NCBI RefSeq assembly: GCF_028994805.1
Contig: NZ_JAJQQP010000001.1
Coordinates: 186,001 to 250,000 of the forward strand
Direction: 5' to 3'
Source of the DNA: Promicromonospora iranensis
Lineage (GTDB): Bacteria; Actinomycetota; Actinomycetes; Actinomycetales; Cellulomonadaceae
DNA length: 64,000 nt
Part shown: positions 1-7,376 of the stretch, piece by piece
Layout: every line of letters begins with the position of its first letter
How positions within the stretch are numbered: position 1 is the stretch's first letter
Notes under the pieces: model-generated
What the model was told of the DNA's origin: nothing
The model's input: only the letters and a program-made list of their open reading frames with translations
Database searches by the model: none
Made by a program: the position numbers and the translations under genes

Positions 1-734
1 ACGGCCGGGTGCCCGGCCGCGTCGAACGTGATGTCGGCGCCCTCGCCCCCGGTGTGCTCGAGCACCACGTCCGTCAGCGTCCGGTCGCCGGGGACGACGG
101 TGAGGCCGAGGTCCTCGAGGACGCCACGGCGCCAGGCCGACGGCTCGCTCACGATCACGCGAGCCGCGCCCGCGTGCCGGGCCACGAGCGCCGTGAGGAC
201 GCCGATCGGCCCACCGCCGGCCACCGCCACGACGTCGCCGGCGCCGACGCGCGCCGTGCTCACCGCGTGCACCGCCACCGCGAGCGGCTCGACCAGGGCG
301 CCCACGCGCGGGTCCACGCCGTCCGGCAGCCGGTGCAGCACCGCCGGGGGCAGGGCCACGTACTCCGCGAGCCCGCCGGGTGCGTCGATGCCGTAGAGCT
401 GCAGGTCACGACAGACGTGGGTGGCGCCATCCCGGCAGGCGCGGCAGTCCCCGCAGGAGATCAGCGGTTCGACGACGACGGTCGTGCCGGCGTCCGGGCC
501 GCCGTGACCAGGCGCGACCACGGTCCCGACGATCTCGTGGCCGGGGACGAGCCCGGCCGCCGCGCGCGGATGAGCACCGTGCACGATGGCCAGGTCGGTG
601 CCGCAGATGCCGTTGTACAGCACCCGCACCAGGGCCCAGCCGGGCGGCACCTGAGGGAGCGGCAGGTCGCGCACGCTCAGGGTGTCCGCCGCGTCCCACA
701 CGGCGGCGGTCATGGTGGTCGGGTTGCTCGGCAT
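1..734 (-). CDS. zinc-dependent medium-chain alcohol/polyol dehydrogenase, 3' part outside window
   Basis: This is an MDR-family NAD(P)-linked dehydrogenase, probably acting on a sugar alcohol or sugar acid. The visible 244 residues hold the catalytic zinc ligand Cys44 in GICGTD, the GHE motif (His66, Glu67) and the structural zinc cysteines 94, 97, 100 and 108. They are followed by a Rossmann segment with GGGPIG. The ATG at 734 lies one base after the stop of the upstream dehydrogenase (TGACATG), so the gene is translationally linked to the uronate operon. A second ATG at 713 is possible. The substrate cannot be read from sequence. The C-terminal ~100 residues lie beyond the left edge. Confidence 0.85.
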   Translation of the reverse strand, partial: MPSNPTTMTAAVWDAADTLSVRDLPLPQVPPGWALVRVLYNGICGTDLAIVHGAHPRAAAGLVPGHEIVGTVVAPGHGGPDAGTTVVVEPLISCGDCRACRDGATHVCRDLQLYGIDAPGGLAEYVALPPAVLHRLPDGVDPRVGALVEPLAVAVHAVSTARVGAGDVVAVAGGGPIGVLTALVARHAGAARVIVSEPSAWRRGVLEDLGLTVVPGDRTLTDVVLEHTGGEGADITFDAAGHPA

Positions 735-735
735 G

Positions 736-1785
736 TCAGGCTCCGATCGGCTGAGCGGCCAGGGCCAGGTGGGCGGTGCGTCCGCGACCCCAGGCCTCGG
801 GGTTCACCACCTCGCGGGGCGGGCGACCGGCGAGCACGTCGACGACGTTCTGCGCCGTGCGCCGCTTCAGCTCCCGGTAGGACTCCTCCGTGTACCAGGC
901 GAGGTGGGGCGTGAGCACCACGTTGTCGAACCGGGTCAGCGGGTGGTCGGTGGGCAGCGGCTCGACGTCGTGCGTATCGATGGCGGCACCGCCGATCGCG
1001 CCCCTGTCGAGCGCCGCGACCAGCGCCTCGGTGTCCACCACCCCGCCGCGCGCCGTGTTCACGACCACCGTCGTCGGGCGCATCAGCGCGAGCTGGTCGG
1101 GCCCGATCATGCCGCGGGTGCCGTCGTGCAGGGGCACGTGCACGGACACGACGTCGGCGGTCGCGCACAGCTCCTCGAGCGTCACGGCGGACACACCGCG
1201 GTAGTCGGCGCCCGGGGTGGCGAGCACGTCGTAGCCCACGACCTGGTACCCCAGACCCGCGGCCTTGCGGGCCGTGGCCCGCCCGATCCGGCCGAGCCCG
1301 ACGACGCCGAAGGTGCGCCCGGCGATCTGGTGCAGCGGCCGCACCCTCGGCAGGTCGACCCGGCCGGCACGCACCCCGCGGTCGAGCAGCGGGATGCCCC
1401 GCACGACGGCGAGCGCCATGCCTATCGCGTGGTCGGAGACCGCCTCGGTGCCGTAGTCGGGCACGTTGCACACCGCGATGCCGCGCTCGGTGGCGGCCTG
1501 GACGTCCACCGAGTCGACGCCGACGCCGTAGCGGCCGATGACGCGCAGGCGGGGCAGGGCGTCCATGAGCGCGGCGTCGATCGTCGCGTACTGGACGAGG
1601 ATCCCGTCGGCGTCGGCGCAGGCGCCTTCCAGCGCCGTGCGGTCGTGCGCCTGCTCGACGCGGAAGGTCGCCCCGGCCGCCCGTGCGACGTCTTCCTCCT
1701 GGAGGAACGCGTCGTGGTCGCACTCGGTGACCACGACCGTCGGGGTGGCTGTCCACCCGGCCGCCGGGGCCGTCGTCGCCGTCAC
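736..1785 (-). CDS. D-isomer specific 2-hydroxyacid dehydrogenase (CtBP/phosphoglycerate dehydrogenase-like)
   Basis: A 349-residue NAD-dependent 2-hydroxyacid dehydrogenase. The NAD motif GLGRIG is at residues 163-168, and the catalytic Arg246 (in TARGG), Glu275 (HDVEP) and His294 (TPHLAWYT) are all present. The GTG start at 1785 overlaps the kduD stop as GTGA, giving tight coupling. The open frame continues upstream, but that part reads as shadow of kduD. In the operon it may reduce a 2-keto or 2-hydroxy acid formed from uronate breakdown, but the substrate is inferred from neighbours only. Glyoxylate/hydroxypyruvate-type activity is an alternative. Confidence 0.88.
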   Translation of the reverse strand: MTATTAPAAGWTATPTVVVTECDHDAFLQEEDVARAAGATFRVEQAHDRTALEGACADADGILVQYATIDAALMDALPRLRVIGRYGVGVDSVDVQAATERGIAVCNVPDYGTEAVSDHAIGMALAVVRGIPLLDRGVRAGRVDLPRVRPLHQIAGRTFGVVGLGRIGRATARKAAGLGYQVVGYDVLATPGADYRGVSAVTLEELCATADVVSVHVPLHDGTRGMIGPDQLALMRPTTVVVNTARGGVVDTEALVAALDRGAIGGAAIDTHDVEPLPTDHPLTRFDNVVLTPHLAWYTEESYRELKRRTAQNVVDVLAGRPPREVVNPEAWGRGRTAHLALAAQPIGA

Positions 1786-2582
1786 CGGGCCAGCCACCCG
1801 CCGTCGACGGGGAGGATCGCGCCGTGCACGTAGTCCGACGCCGGCGCGGCGAGGTAGAGCACCGCGCCTGCGATGTCCTCGGGTGTGGCCCAGCGGCCCG
1901 CCGGGATGCGTCCGAGGATCTCGGCGTTGCGGTCCGCGTCGCTCCGGAGGGCGTCGGTGTTGTCGGTGGCGACGTAGCCGGGTGCCACCGCGTTGACGTT
2001 GACGCCGCGTCCGGCCCACTCGTTCGCGAGGGCCTTGGTCAGGCCGGCGAGCGCCGACTTCGACGAGGTGTAGCCCGGCACGTTGACGCCGCCCTGGAAG
2101 CTCAGCATCGAGGCGGTGTTGACGATCTTGCCGTGGCCGCGGCCGAGCATGGCCCGGCCGACCTCACGGGACAGCGTCCACGCGGACCGCAGGTTCACCT
2201 CGATCACGTGGTCGAAGTCGGCGTCCGGGTGCTCGGCCGCCGGAGCCCTGCGGATGGTCCCGCCGTTGTTGACGAGCACGTCCACCTCACGCTCCGCCAG
2301 GCGGTCGCACAGCTCGGTGACGGCGGCCCGGTCGGAGAGGTCGGTGGCGATCGGCGTGAAGCTGCGGCCTGCCGCCTCGACGGCCCGGCGGGCGTCGCTG
2401 TCGCCGTCCGGCATCGTGGTGCTGACGCCGATGACGTCCGCACCTGCCCGCGCGAGGAGGGTGGCGATGCCCAGCCCGATGCCCTTGCTCGCCCCCGTCA
2501 CGACGGCGGTGCGGCCGGACAGGCTGAACATCCGGGTCACTGCCGGGTCGATGTCGGGGGCTGTGGTGCTCGTAGTGCTCAC
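1782..2582 (-). CDS. kduD: 2-deoxy-D-gluconate 3-dehydrogenase / 2-keto-3-deoxygluconate 5-dehydrogenase (SDR)
   Basis: A 266-residue classical short-chain dehydrogenase. The cofactor loop TGASKGIG begins at residue 29, NNGG is at 104-107, and the catalytic Ser157, Tyr170 and Lys174 (GYTSSK) are intact. KduD reduces 2,5-diketo-3-deoxygluconate to 2-keto-3-deoxygluconate, the step after KduI in degradation of unsaturated uronates from pectin or glycosaminoglycan lyases. The assignment rests on family resemblance plus kduI and a TRAP transporter in the same operon; SDR sequence alone would not fix the substrate. Start is GTG at 2582. The 3' end overlaps the next gene by 4 bp. Confidence 0.85.
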   Translation of the reverse strand: MSTTSTTAPDIDPAVTRMFSLSGRTAVVTGASKGIGLGIATLLARAGADVIGVSTTMPDGDSDARRAVEAAGRSFTPIATDLSDRAAVTELCDRLAEREVDVLVNNGGTIRRAPAAEHPDADFDHVIEVNLRSAWTLSREVGRAMLGRGHGKIVNTASMLSFQGGVNVPGYTSSKSALAGLTKALANEWAGRGVNVNAVAPGYVATDNTDALRSDADRNAEILGRIPAGRWATPEDIAGAVLYLAAPASDYVHGAILPVDGGWLAR

Positions 2583-2635
2583 GTGTGATGTCTTTCGTCA
2601 GGCTCCGGGGCGGTCCCCGGCCGGGCACGTGTGCC

Positions 2636-3385
2636 CTACCGGTCGCCCCCGAGTGCGTGGGTGATGTCGGCGGCCGCCTTGTTCAGGTCGTCGGCCATCG
2701 CGGCGAGCTGTCCCTCCGTGTGCTCGAGCGCGAGCGAGGAGATCGACAGCCCGTAGTTGGAGTGCCCCGTGTGGTCGCGGACGGCGGTGCCGATGCAGAC
2801 GACGCCCGGCACGTTCTCCTCGCGGTCGAACGCGTAGCCGTCCCTGCGGATGTCGACGAGCTCCGCGCGGAGGTCTTCCAGGGTGGTGAGGCTGCGGGCG
2901 GTCCGGCGCGGCAGACCGGCCCGGTTGACGAAGCGCTCGATCGCGTCGTCGTCGAGCCGGGCCAGGATCGCCTTGCCGATCGCCGAGGTGTGCAACGGGA
3001 TCGCGGCGCCCACGCGGGACGGCATCCGGTACGGCTTGTCGGAGTCGGTGCGGACCACATAGATGATCTCGTCACCGCTCCGCACGCCGACGTGCACCGT
3101 GCACTGCACGCGGCGCACCAGGTCGTCGACGTACGGCTGGACGATCGTCGAGATGTCCACCCGGTCGTAGGCGATGCCGGCGAGCGACAAGATCTTGGGA
3201 CCGGGCACGTGCGCGCCGCCGTCGGCGACCCGGATGAAGTCCCGCTCGACGAGCGTGGTCAGTATCCGGTGGACCGTCGCCTTGGGCAGGTGCACCGCGG
3301 CCACGATCTCGCTGAACCGCTCGTGCGTCATCGCCGCCTCGAGCACCATCAGCGTCTTCTCGCTCGCCGTCGTCGCCTCGCTCAT
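2636..3385 (-). CDS. IclR-family transcriptional regulator of the uronate operon
   Basis: A 249-residue regulator with an N-terminal winged helix (recognition region about residues 26-45, with the LPKATVHRILTTL pattern) and a C-terminal IclR effector domain containing the usual R-x-D/GT-A-x-G-K-A pattern. The ATG at 3385 is preferred over the adjacent GTG at 3388, because the Shine-Dalgarno AGGAGG sits 5 nt before the ATG and only 2 nt before the GTG. It lies between kduI and kduD, so it probably senses a 2-keto-3-deoxygluconate-like compound, as KdgR does, and acts at the two palindromes before dctP. The ligand is inferred. Confidence 0.88.
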   Translation of the reverse strand: MSEATTASEKTLMVLEAAMTHERFSEIVAAVHLPKATVHRILTTLVERDFIRVADGGAHVPGPKILSLAGIAYDRVDISTIVQPYVDDLVRRVQCTVHVGVRSGDEIIYVVRTDSDKPYRMPSRVGAAIPLHTSAIGKAILARLDDDAIERFVNRAGLPRRTARSLTTLEDLRAELVDIRRDGYAFDREENVPGVVCIGTAVRDHTGHSNYGLSISSLALEHTEGQLAAMADDLNKAAADITHALGGDR

Positions 3386-3401
3386 CACTGCCTCCTGGTT
3401 G

Positions 3402-4241
3402 TCAACGCATCGTGGACACGTCGAAGCCGTCCATGTCGTCGAAGGCCTGGTTCTCGCCGGCCATGGCCCACACGAAGGAGTATGCGGCGGTGCCGACCCC
3501 GGAGTGCACTGACCAGCTGGGTGATATCACCGCCTGCCGGTCGCCGATGACGAGGTGCCGCGTCTCGGTGGGCTCACCCATGATGTGGATGACGCGCGCC
3601 TCGGCGGGCAGGTCGAAGTAGAGGTAGCACTCCGTACGCCGGTCGTGGGTGTGCGCCGGCATCGTGTTCCACATGGAACCGGGGTGCAGTGTCGTGACAC
3701 CCATGACCACCTGGCACGACCGCACGCCGTTCTCGTGGATGTACTGGTTGAGCGTGCGGCGGTTCGAGGTGACGGGGTCGCCCAGCTCTCGCACCGTGCC
3801 CTGGCCCGGCGGCACCAGCGTGGTCGGGTACGCGGTGTGCGCCGGCGCGGAGAACAGATAGAACCGCGCGGGCCCTGCCTCCGCCGTCGGGTCGTCGGAG
3901 GCGAGCACGACGTCGGCGGCGCCCCTGCCGACGTAGAGGCAGGCGCCGTGGTCCAGCCGGTGCTCGGTCCCGTCCACCGTGATCGTGCCGGGGCCGCCCA
4001 CGTTGACGATGCCCGCCTCGCGGTGCTCGAAGAACTGCTCCGAGCGGATCTCGGGGTAACCCGGCAGGGTCAGCGGCGCCGACACCGGGCTGATCCCGCC
4101 CAGCACGACGCGGTCGTGGTGGGTGTAGACCGTGCGGATCTCGTCGTCGACGAAGAGCTCGGGGACGAGGTAACGGCGACGCAGGTCGTCCGTGGTCATT
4201 CCGGGAACCTGGTCAGGTGCGGTGGCGTATCGCTGTTCCAA
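3402..4241 (-). CDS. kduI: 5-dehydro-4-deoxy-D-glucuronate isomerase
   Basis: A 279-residue cupin enzyme that isomerises 4-deoxy-L-threo-5-hexosulose uronate to 2,5-diketo-3-deoxygluconate. The zinc ligands are visible as His197, His199, Glu204 and His246, each one residue after the numbering I recall for E. coli KduI, and the length matches the family. The start is TTG at 4241, supported by AAGGAGG 7 nt upstream. It is followed closely by the IclR gene and preceded by dctM. This gene is the strongest indicator that the operon handles unsaturated uronates. Confidence 0.95.
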   Translation of the reverse strand: MEQRYATAPDQVPGMTTDDLRRRYLVPELFVDDEIRTVYTHHDRVVLGGISPVSAPLTLPGYPEIRSEQFFEHREAGIVNVGGPGTITVDGTEHRLDHGACLYVGRGAADVVLASDDPTAEAGPARFYLFSAPAHTAYPTTLVPPGQGTVRELGDPVTSNRRTLNQYIHENGVRSCQVVMGVTTLHPGSMWNTMPAHTHDRRTECYLYFDLPAEARVIHIMGEPTETRHLVIGDRQAVISPSWSVHSGVGTAAYSFVWAMAGENQAFDDMDGFDVSTMR

Positions 4242-4271
4242 CTGGATGCCTCCTTGGCAGGGTAGAGCGGG

Positions 4272-5576
4272 CTAGACGAGCCCGAGGACGGTGGGCAGCC
4301 ACATCGACAGCGCCGGGGTCATCGCGACGACCAGGAGCAGGAGCACCAGTGCGACGAAGAACGGCACGAGCCGGCGGATGACGCTCTCGATCGATATCCC
4401 GGAGATCCGGGCACCAACGAAGAGGACCGGCCCCACCGGCGGTGTGATCGTGCCGATCGACAGGGCCATCACCATGAAGATGCCGAAGTGGACGGGGTCC
4501 ATCCCGAAGGCCGTGACGACGGGAAGGAAGATGGGCGCGAAGATCAGCACGGCCGGCGTCGGGTCCATGAAGCAGCCGATGGCCAGCAGCAGCACGACGA
4601 TCAGGATGATCAGCACGTACGGGTTGGTCGTCACGGACAGCAGGGCGTCCGTGACCAGCTGCGGGATCTGCGCGAACGACATGACCCACGACATCACCGC
4701 GGACACACCGACCAGGAACATCACGATCGACGTGGTGCGCGTCGACTCGAGCAGGATGCCGTACAGGTCGCGGACCTTGACCGTCCGGTAGACGAACGCC
4801 AGCACCAGCGAGTAGACGACCGCGATGCAGGACGCCTCGGTCGGGGTGAAGAACCCGAGCAGGATGCCGCCGATCACGATCACGATCAGCATCAGCGCAG
4901 GGAGCGCTTCGAGGGCGACACGGAGCGCCGCCGCGAACGACAGCCGCTCGGTGACACGCAGCTCGGGCCGCTTGCGGGCGTACAGGTAGACGATCACCAT
5001 GCACACTGCCGCCCAGAGCACGCCCGGCACGTAGCCGGCCATGAAGAGCGCCGCGATCGACGTGCTCGACACCAGCGAGTACACGATCATCAGGTTGCTC
5101 GGCGGGATGATCATCCCCGCGGGCGCCGACGCGATGTTCGTGGCGGCGGAGAAGTCCCTCGGGTACCCCTCCTTGGCCTGGAGCGGGCCCATCGTGGACC
5201 CGACGGCGGCGACGGACGCCACCGCGGAGCCGGAGACCGCGCCGAACATCGCGTTCGCCGCGACGTTGGTCTGCGCGAGCGACCCGGGGGCACGCCCGAC
5301 CAGCATCTTGGCGAAGTTGACGAGCCGCAGCGCGATCCCGCCGTTGTTCATGATCACACCGGCGAGCACGAAGAACGGGATCGCGAGCAGCGAGAAGTTG
5401 TTGATACCGCGGAACATCTGCTGCGCGGACGTCAGCAGACCGTTCTCGAAACCCAGGGCCGTGATCGCCGCGGCCGCGGCGGACGTGCCGACAGCCACGG
5501 AGACCGGGACCCCCAGCACGAGGAGCACGACGATCCCCACCACCAGGACGAGCCCGGCGAGAGCAGCCACCTCCAT
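4272..5576 (-). CDS. dctM: TRAP transporter large permease subunit DctM
   Basis: A 434-residue, strongly hydrophobic protein with about a dozen membrane segments, as in the DctM/ion-transporter superfamily. Family-like stretches include the N-terminal LVLGVPVSVAVG region, GSAVASVAAVG, and an IPPSNLMIVYS loop. DctM forms the Na+-coupled translocation channel that receives solute from DctP. The ATG at 5576 has GAGGAGG 8 nt upstream. It lies 13 bp behind dctQ in the order dctP-dctQ-dctM, the usual arrangement for three-component TRAP systems. Confidence 0.93.
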   Translation of the reverse strand: MEVAALAGLVLVVGIVVLLVLGVPVSVAVGTSAAAAAITALGFENGLLTSAQQMFRGINNFSLLAIPFFVLAGVIMNNGGIALRLVNFAKMLVGRAPGSLAQTNVAANAMFGAVSGSAVASVAAVGSTMGPLQAKEGYPRDFSAATNIASAPAGMIIPPSNLMIVYSLVSSTSIAALFMAGYVPGVLWAAVCMVIVYLYARKRPELRVTERLSFAAALRVALEALPALMLIVIVIGGILLGFFTPTEASCIAVVYSLVLAFVYRTVKVRDLYGILLESTRTTSIVMFLVGVSAVMSWVMSFAQIPQLVTDALLSVTTNPYVLIILIVVLLLAIGCFMDPTPAVLIFAPIFLPVVTAFGMDPVHFGIFMVMALSIGTITPPVGPVLFVGARISGISIESVIRRLVPFFVALVLLLLVVAMTPALSMWLPTVLGLV

Positions 5577-5589
5577 GTGTACGACCTCC

Positions 5590-6093
5590 TCAGATGGCGT
5601 CCGGCTCGCCGTCGGTGGTGGCGTTCTCCACGCCCCGCACGACGGCTACCAGGTGGTAGGCGGTGTAGAAGAGCACCAGGGCACCCGACAGCGGGAGCGC
5701 CAGGTAGAGCCAGCCGACGTTCAGCGGCAGGCCGGGCAGGTTCTGGTTCCAGGCGAGCTCGGAGACCTGCCACCCGCCGTAGACCAGCACGAGGGCGGCG
5801 AAGGCCCCGATCACCACCTGGCCCAGCACGGCGTTCCAGCGCTGCCACCGCTGCGGCAGCTTGCGGACGACCGCGTCGATGGCGATGTGCCCCCGCTCAC
5901 CGAAGACGAGCGCCGCGCCGAAGAGGCCGAGCCAGATGAAGATGTACTTGGCGAGCTCCTCGGACCAGGTGCTCGGCGCGGACAGAACCTGCCGGGTGAA
6001 GACCTGCCACACCACGACCAGCACCAGCGCCGCGAACAGCCCGACGCAGAACCACTTCAGCGCGGCGTCGAGACCCTGCTTGAGGTGTGTCAT
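5590..6093 (-). CDS. dctQ: TRAP transporter small permease subunit DctQ
   Basis: A 167-residue membrane protein with four predicted membrane helices. It carries the family-typical W-x-x-E/x-A-x-Y motif (SEELAKYIFIWLGLFGAAL, about residues 42-60) and the RGHI segment. DctQ pairs with DctM in the inner membrane. It is placed between dctP and dctM with short gaps (23 and 13 bp), so it is almost certainly co-transcribed. Confidence 0.92.
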   Translation of the reverse strand: MTHLKQGLDAALKWFCVGLFAALVLVVVWQVFTRQVLSAPSTWSEELAKYIFIWLGLFGAALVFGERGHIAIDAVVRKLPQRWQRWNAVLGQVVIGAFAALVLVYGGWQVSELAWNQNLPGLPLNVGWLYLALPLSGALVLFYTAYHLVAVVRGVENATTDGEPDAI

Positions 6094-6116
6094 CGCTTCC
6101 GAGCCTCAGGGCCGGG

Positions 6117-7163
6117 TCACTTGGCGGCCGCACGGACGCTGTCGTACAGGTCCTTGGCGGTGTCGGTGGTCAGCGACTCGTCCAGGAGCGGCTCGACGGC
6201 CGTCCGGAACGGCTCGATGTCCGGCTCGTTGAACTGGGCGCCCGCCTCCTCCGCGGCTGCCTGGCTCTCCGTCATGACCTTCGTCGTCAGCTCGCTGGAC
6301 TCCTCGTACGCCACCTCGAGCTCCTCGAGGAAGACGGCGCGGTCCTCCTCGGACATGGCGTCGAAGACCGCGGGGCTCGTGATGAGGTAGTCCGGGATCA
6401 TGAGGTGCTTGGTGTACGAGTAGTACGGCGCCACCTCGGCGTGCTTGAGGTTCGCGTAGATCGACTCGTTGTTCTCGCCGCCGTCGAGCACGCCGGACTG
6501 GATGGCCGTGTAGACCTCGCCCTGGCCCATCGGCGTCCCCGTACCGCCCATGAGGTCGAGCATCCGGGTGTTGGTGTCCGACTCCATGACCCGGATCTTC
6601 AGGCCGTCGAGGTCCTCGGGCGCCTCGATCGGGTGCGAGGAGTTGTAGACGCTGCGGACCCCGGCGGAGAAGCCGCCGAGCACTCGCAGGTTCTGGTCCT
6701 CGATCGAGGTGAACAGGTCGCCCGTGATCTCCGGGTCGTTGAGCACCGCTTCCTGGTGCTCCTGGGAGTCGTACACGTAGGGCAGGTTCAGCGCGACGAA
6801 GTCAGGGTTGAAGTTCTCCAGCAGCGAGCCGGCCACGAGCGCGAAGTCGACGGTCCCGGACTGGACGAGCTCGACCGTGTCCTTCTGCGCGCCGAGCGTC
6901 TCGTTCGGGAACACCTCGAGCGTGTAGCGGCCGTCGGTCCGCTCCGCGAGGCGCTCACCCAGGTTGGTCATGGCGACCGCCTCGGGCTGGTCCGCGTTCT
7001 GGTTGAAGGCGACCTTGAAGACCGTCTCCGCCTCCGGGGCGCCTGCGCCGCCGGTGGCGTCGGTGCCACCCTCGGCGGGGGCCTCGAAGCCACCGCCACA
7101 GGCCGTGAGCGTCACAGCCACGAGCGCCGCCGTGCCGGCGACAACCATCTTCTTGAGCCTCAT
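6117..7163 (-). CDS. dctP: TRAP transporter substrate-binding lipoprotein DctP
   Basis: A 348-residue solute-binding protein and the first gene of the operon. The N-terminus has a positively charged start, a hydrophobic stretch and the lipobox LTACG (Cys22), so it is probably an acylated membrane-anchored receptor. The DctP pattern is clear: the KVAFNQN strand, LEVFPNETLG, the conserved arginine in LKIRVMES, and the GEVYTAIQSGVLDG region. Given kduI and kduD downstream, the likely ligand is an unsaturated or deoxy uronate or a short uronide; this is inference. Shine-Dalgarno AAGGAG lies 5 nt before the ATG. Confidence 0.93.
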   Translation of the reverse strand: MRLKKMVVAGTAALVAVTLTACGGGFEAPAEGGTDATGGAGAPEAETVFKVAFNQNADQPEAVAMTNLGERLAERTDGRYTLEVFPNETLGAQKDTVELVQSGTVDFALVAGSLLENFNPDFVALNLPYVYDSQEHQEAVLNDPEITGDLFTSIEDQNLRVLGGFSAGVRSVYNSSHPIEAPEDLDGLKIRVMESDTNTRMLDLMGGTGTPMGQGEVYTAIQSGVLDGGENNESIYANLKHAEVAPYYSYTKHLMIPDYLITSPAVFDAMSEEDRAVFLEELEVAYEESSELTTKVMTESQAAAEEAGAQFNEPDIEPFRTAVEPLLDESLTTDTAKDLYDSVRAAAK

Positions 7164-7211
7164 CGCTTCTCCTTCTGCTCAACGTCGAGCGGGACATTCC
7201 ATCGGTACGTT

Positions 7212-7248
7212 GGTCCGCCTAGCGGAACTGAGTTCTGTCGTACGGAAC
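7212..7248. promoter_or_regulatory. tandem 17-bp palindromes, probable IclR operators of the dct-kdu operon
   Basis: Two 17-bp inverted repeats lie 49-85 bp upstream of the dctP start: 7212-7228 (arms GGTCCGC/GCGGAAC around CTA) and 7232-7248 (arms GTTCTGT/ACGGAAC around CGT). Each has one mismatch in seven arm positions. Their centres are exactly 20 bp apart, about two helical turns, so both would be bound on one face. The TTCC/GGAA core is typical of IclR-type operators. A TTGACA hexamer is present on the minus strand at 7271-7266, but no convincing -10 follows it. Confidence 0.6.
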
Positions 7249-7311
7249 CATCTTGAGCCGGAACATGTCAAACTCGGCCGCTCGGGCGAGGCTGCTCGTC
7301 GTGCCGCAACG

Positions 7312-7355
7312 CACGAAGGCCCGGCCACCCCTCTCGGGGTGACCGGGCCTTCGTG
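7312..7355. terminator. strong hairpin terminator behind clpC
   Basis: A 20-bp inverted repeat with one mismatch (CACGAAGGCCCGG..CACCCC and its complement) and a 4-nt TCTC loop starts 22 bp beyond the clpC stop on the minus strand. It separates clpC from the downstream dct-kdu operon, which is transcribed in the same direction. Confidence 0.8.
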
Positions 7356-7376
7356 GTCCGGAGTACTACCGGGTGA

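Noticed and set aside
9-914. Long open frames on the plus strand over the dehydrogenase genes
   Set aside because: They are shadows of the minus-strand genes in GC-rich DNA: Arg/Ala/Pro-rich, without motifs, while the minus strand encodes complete enzymes.
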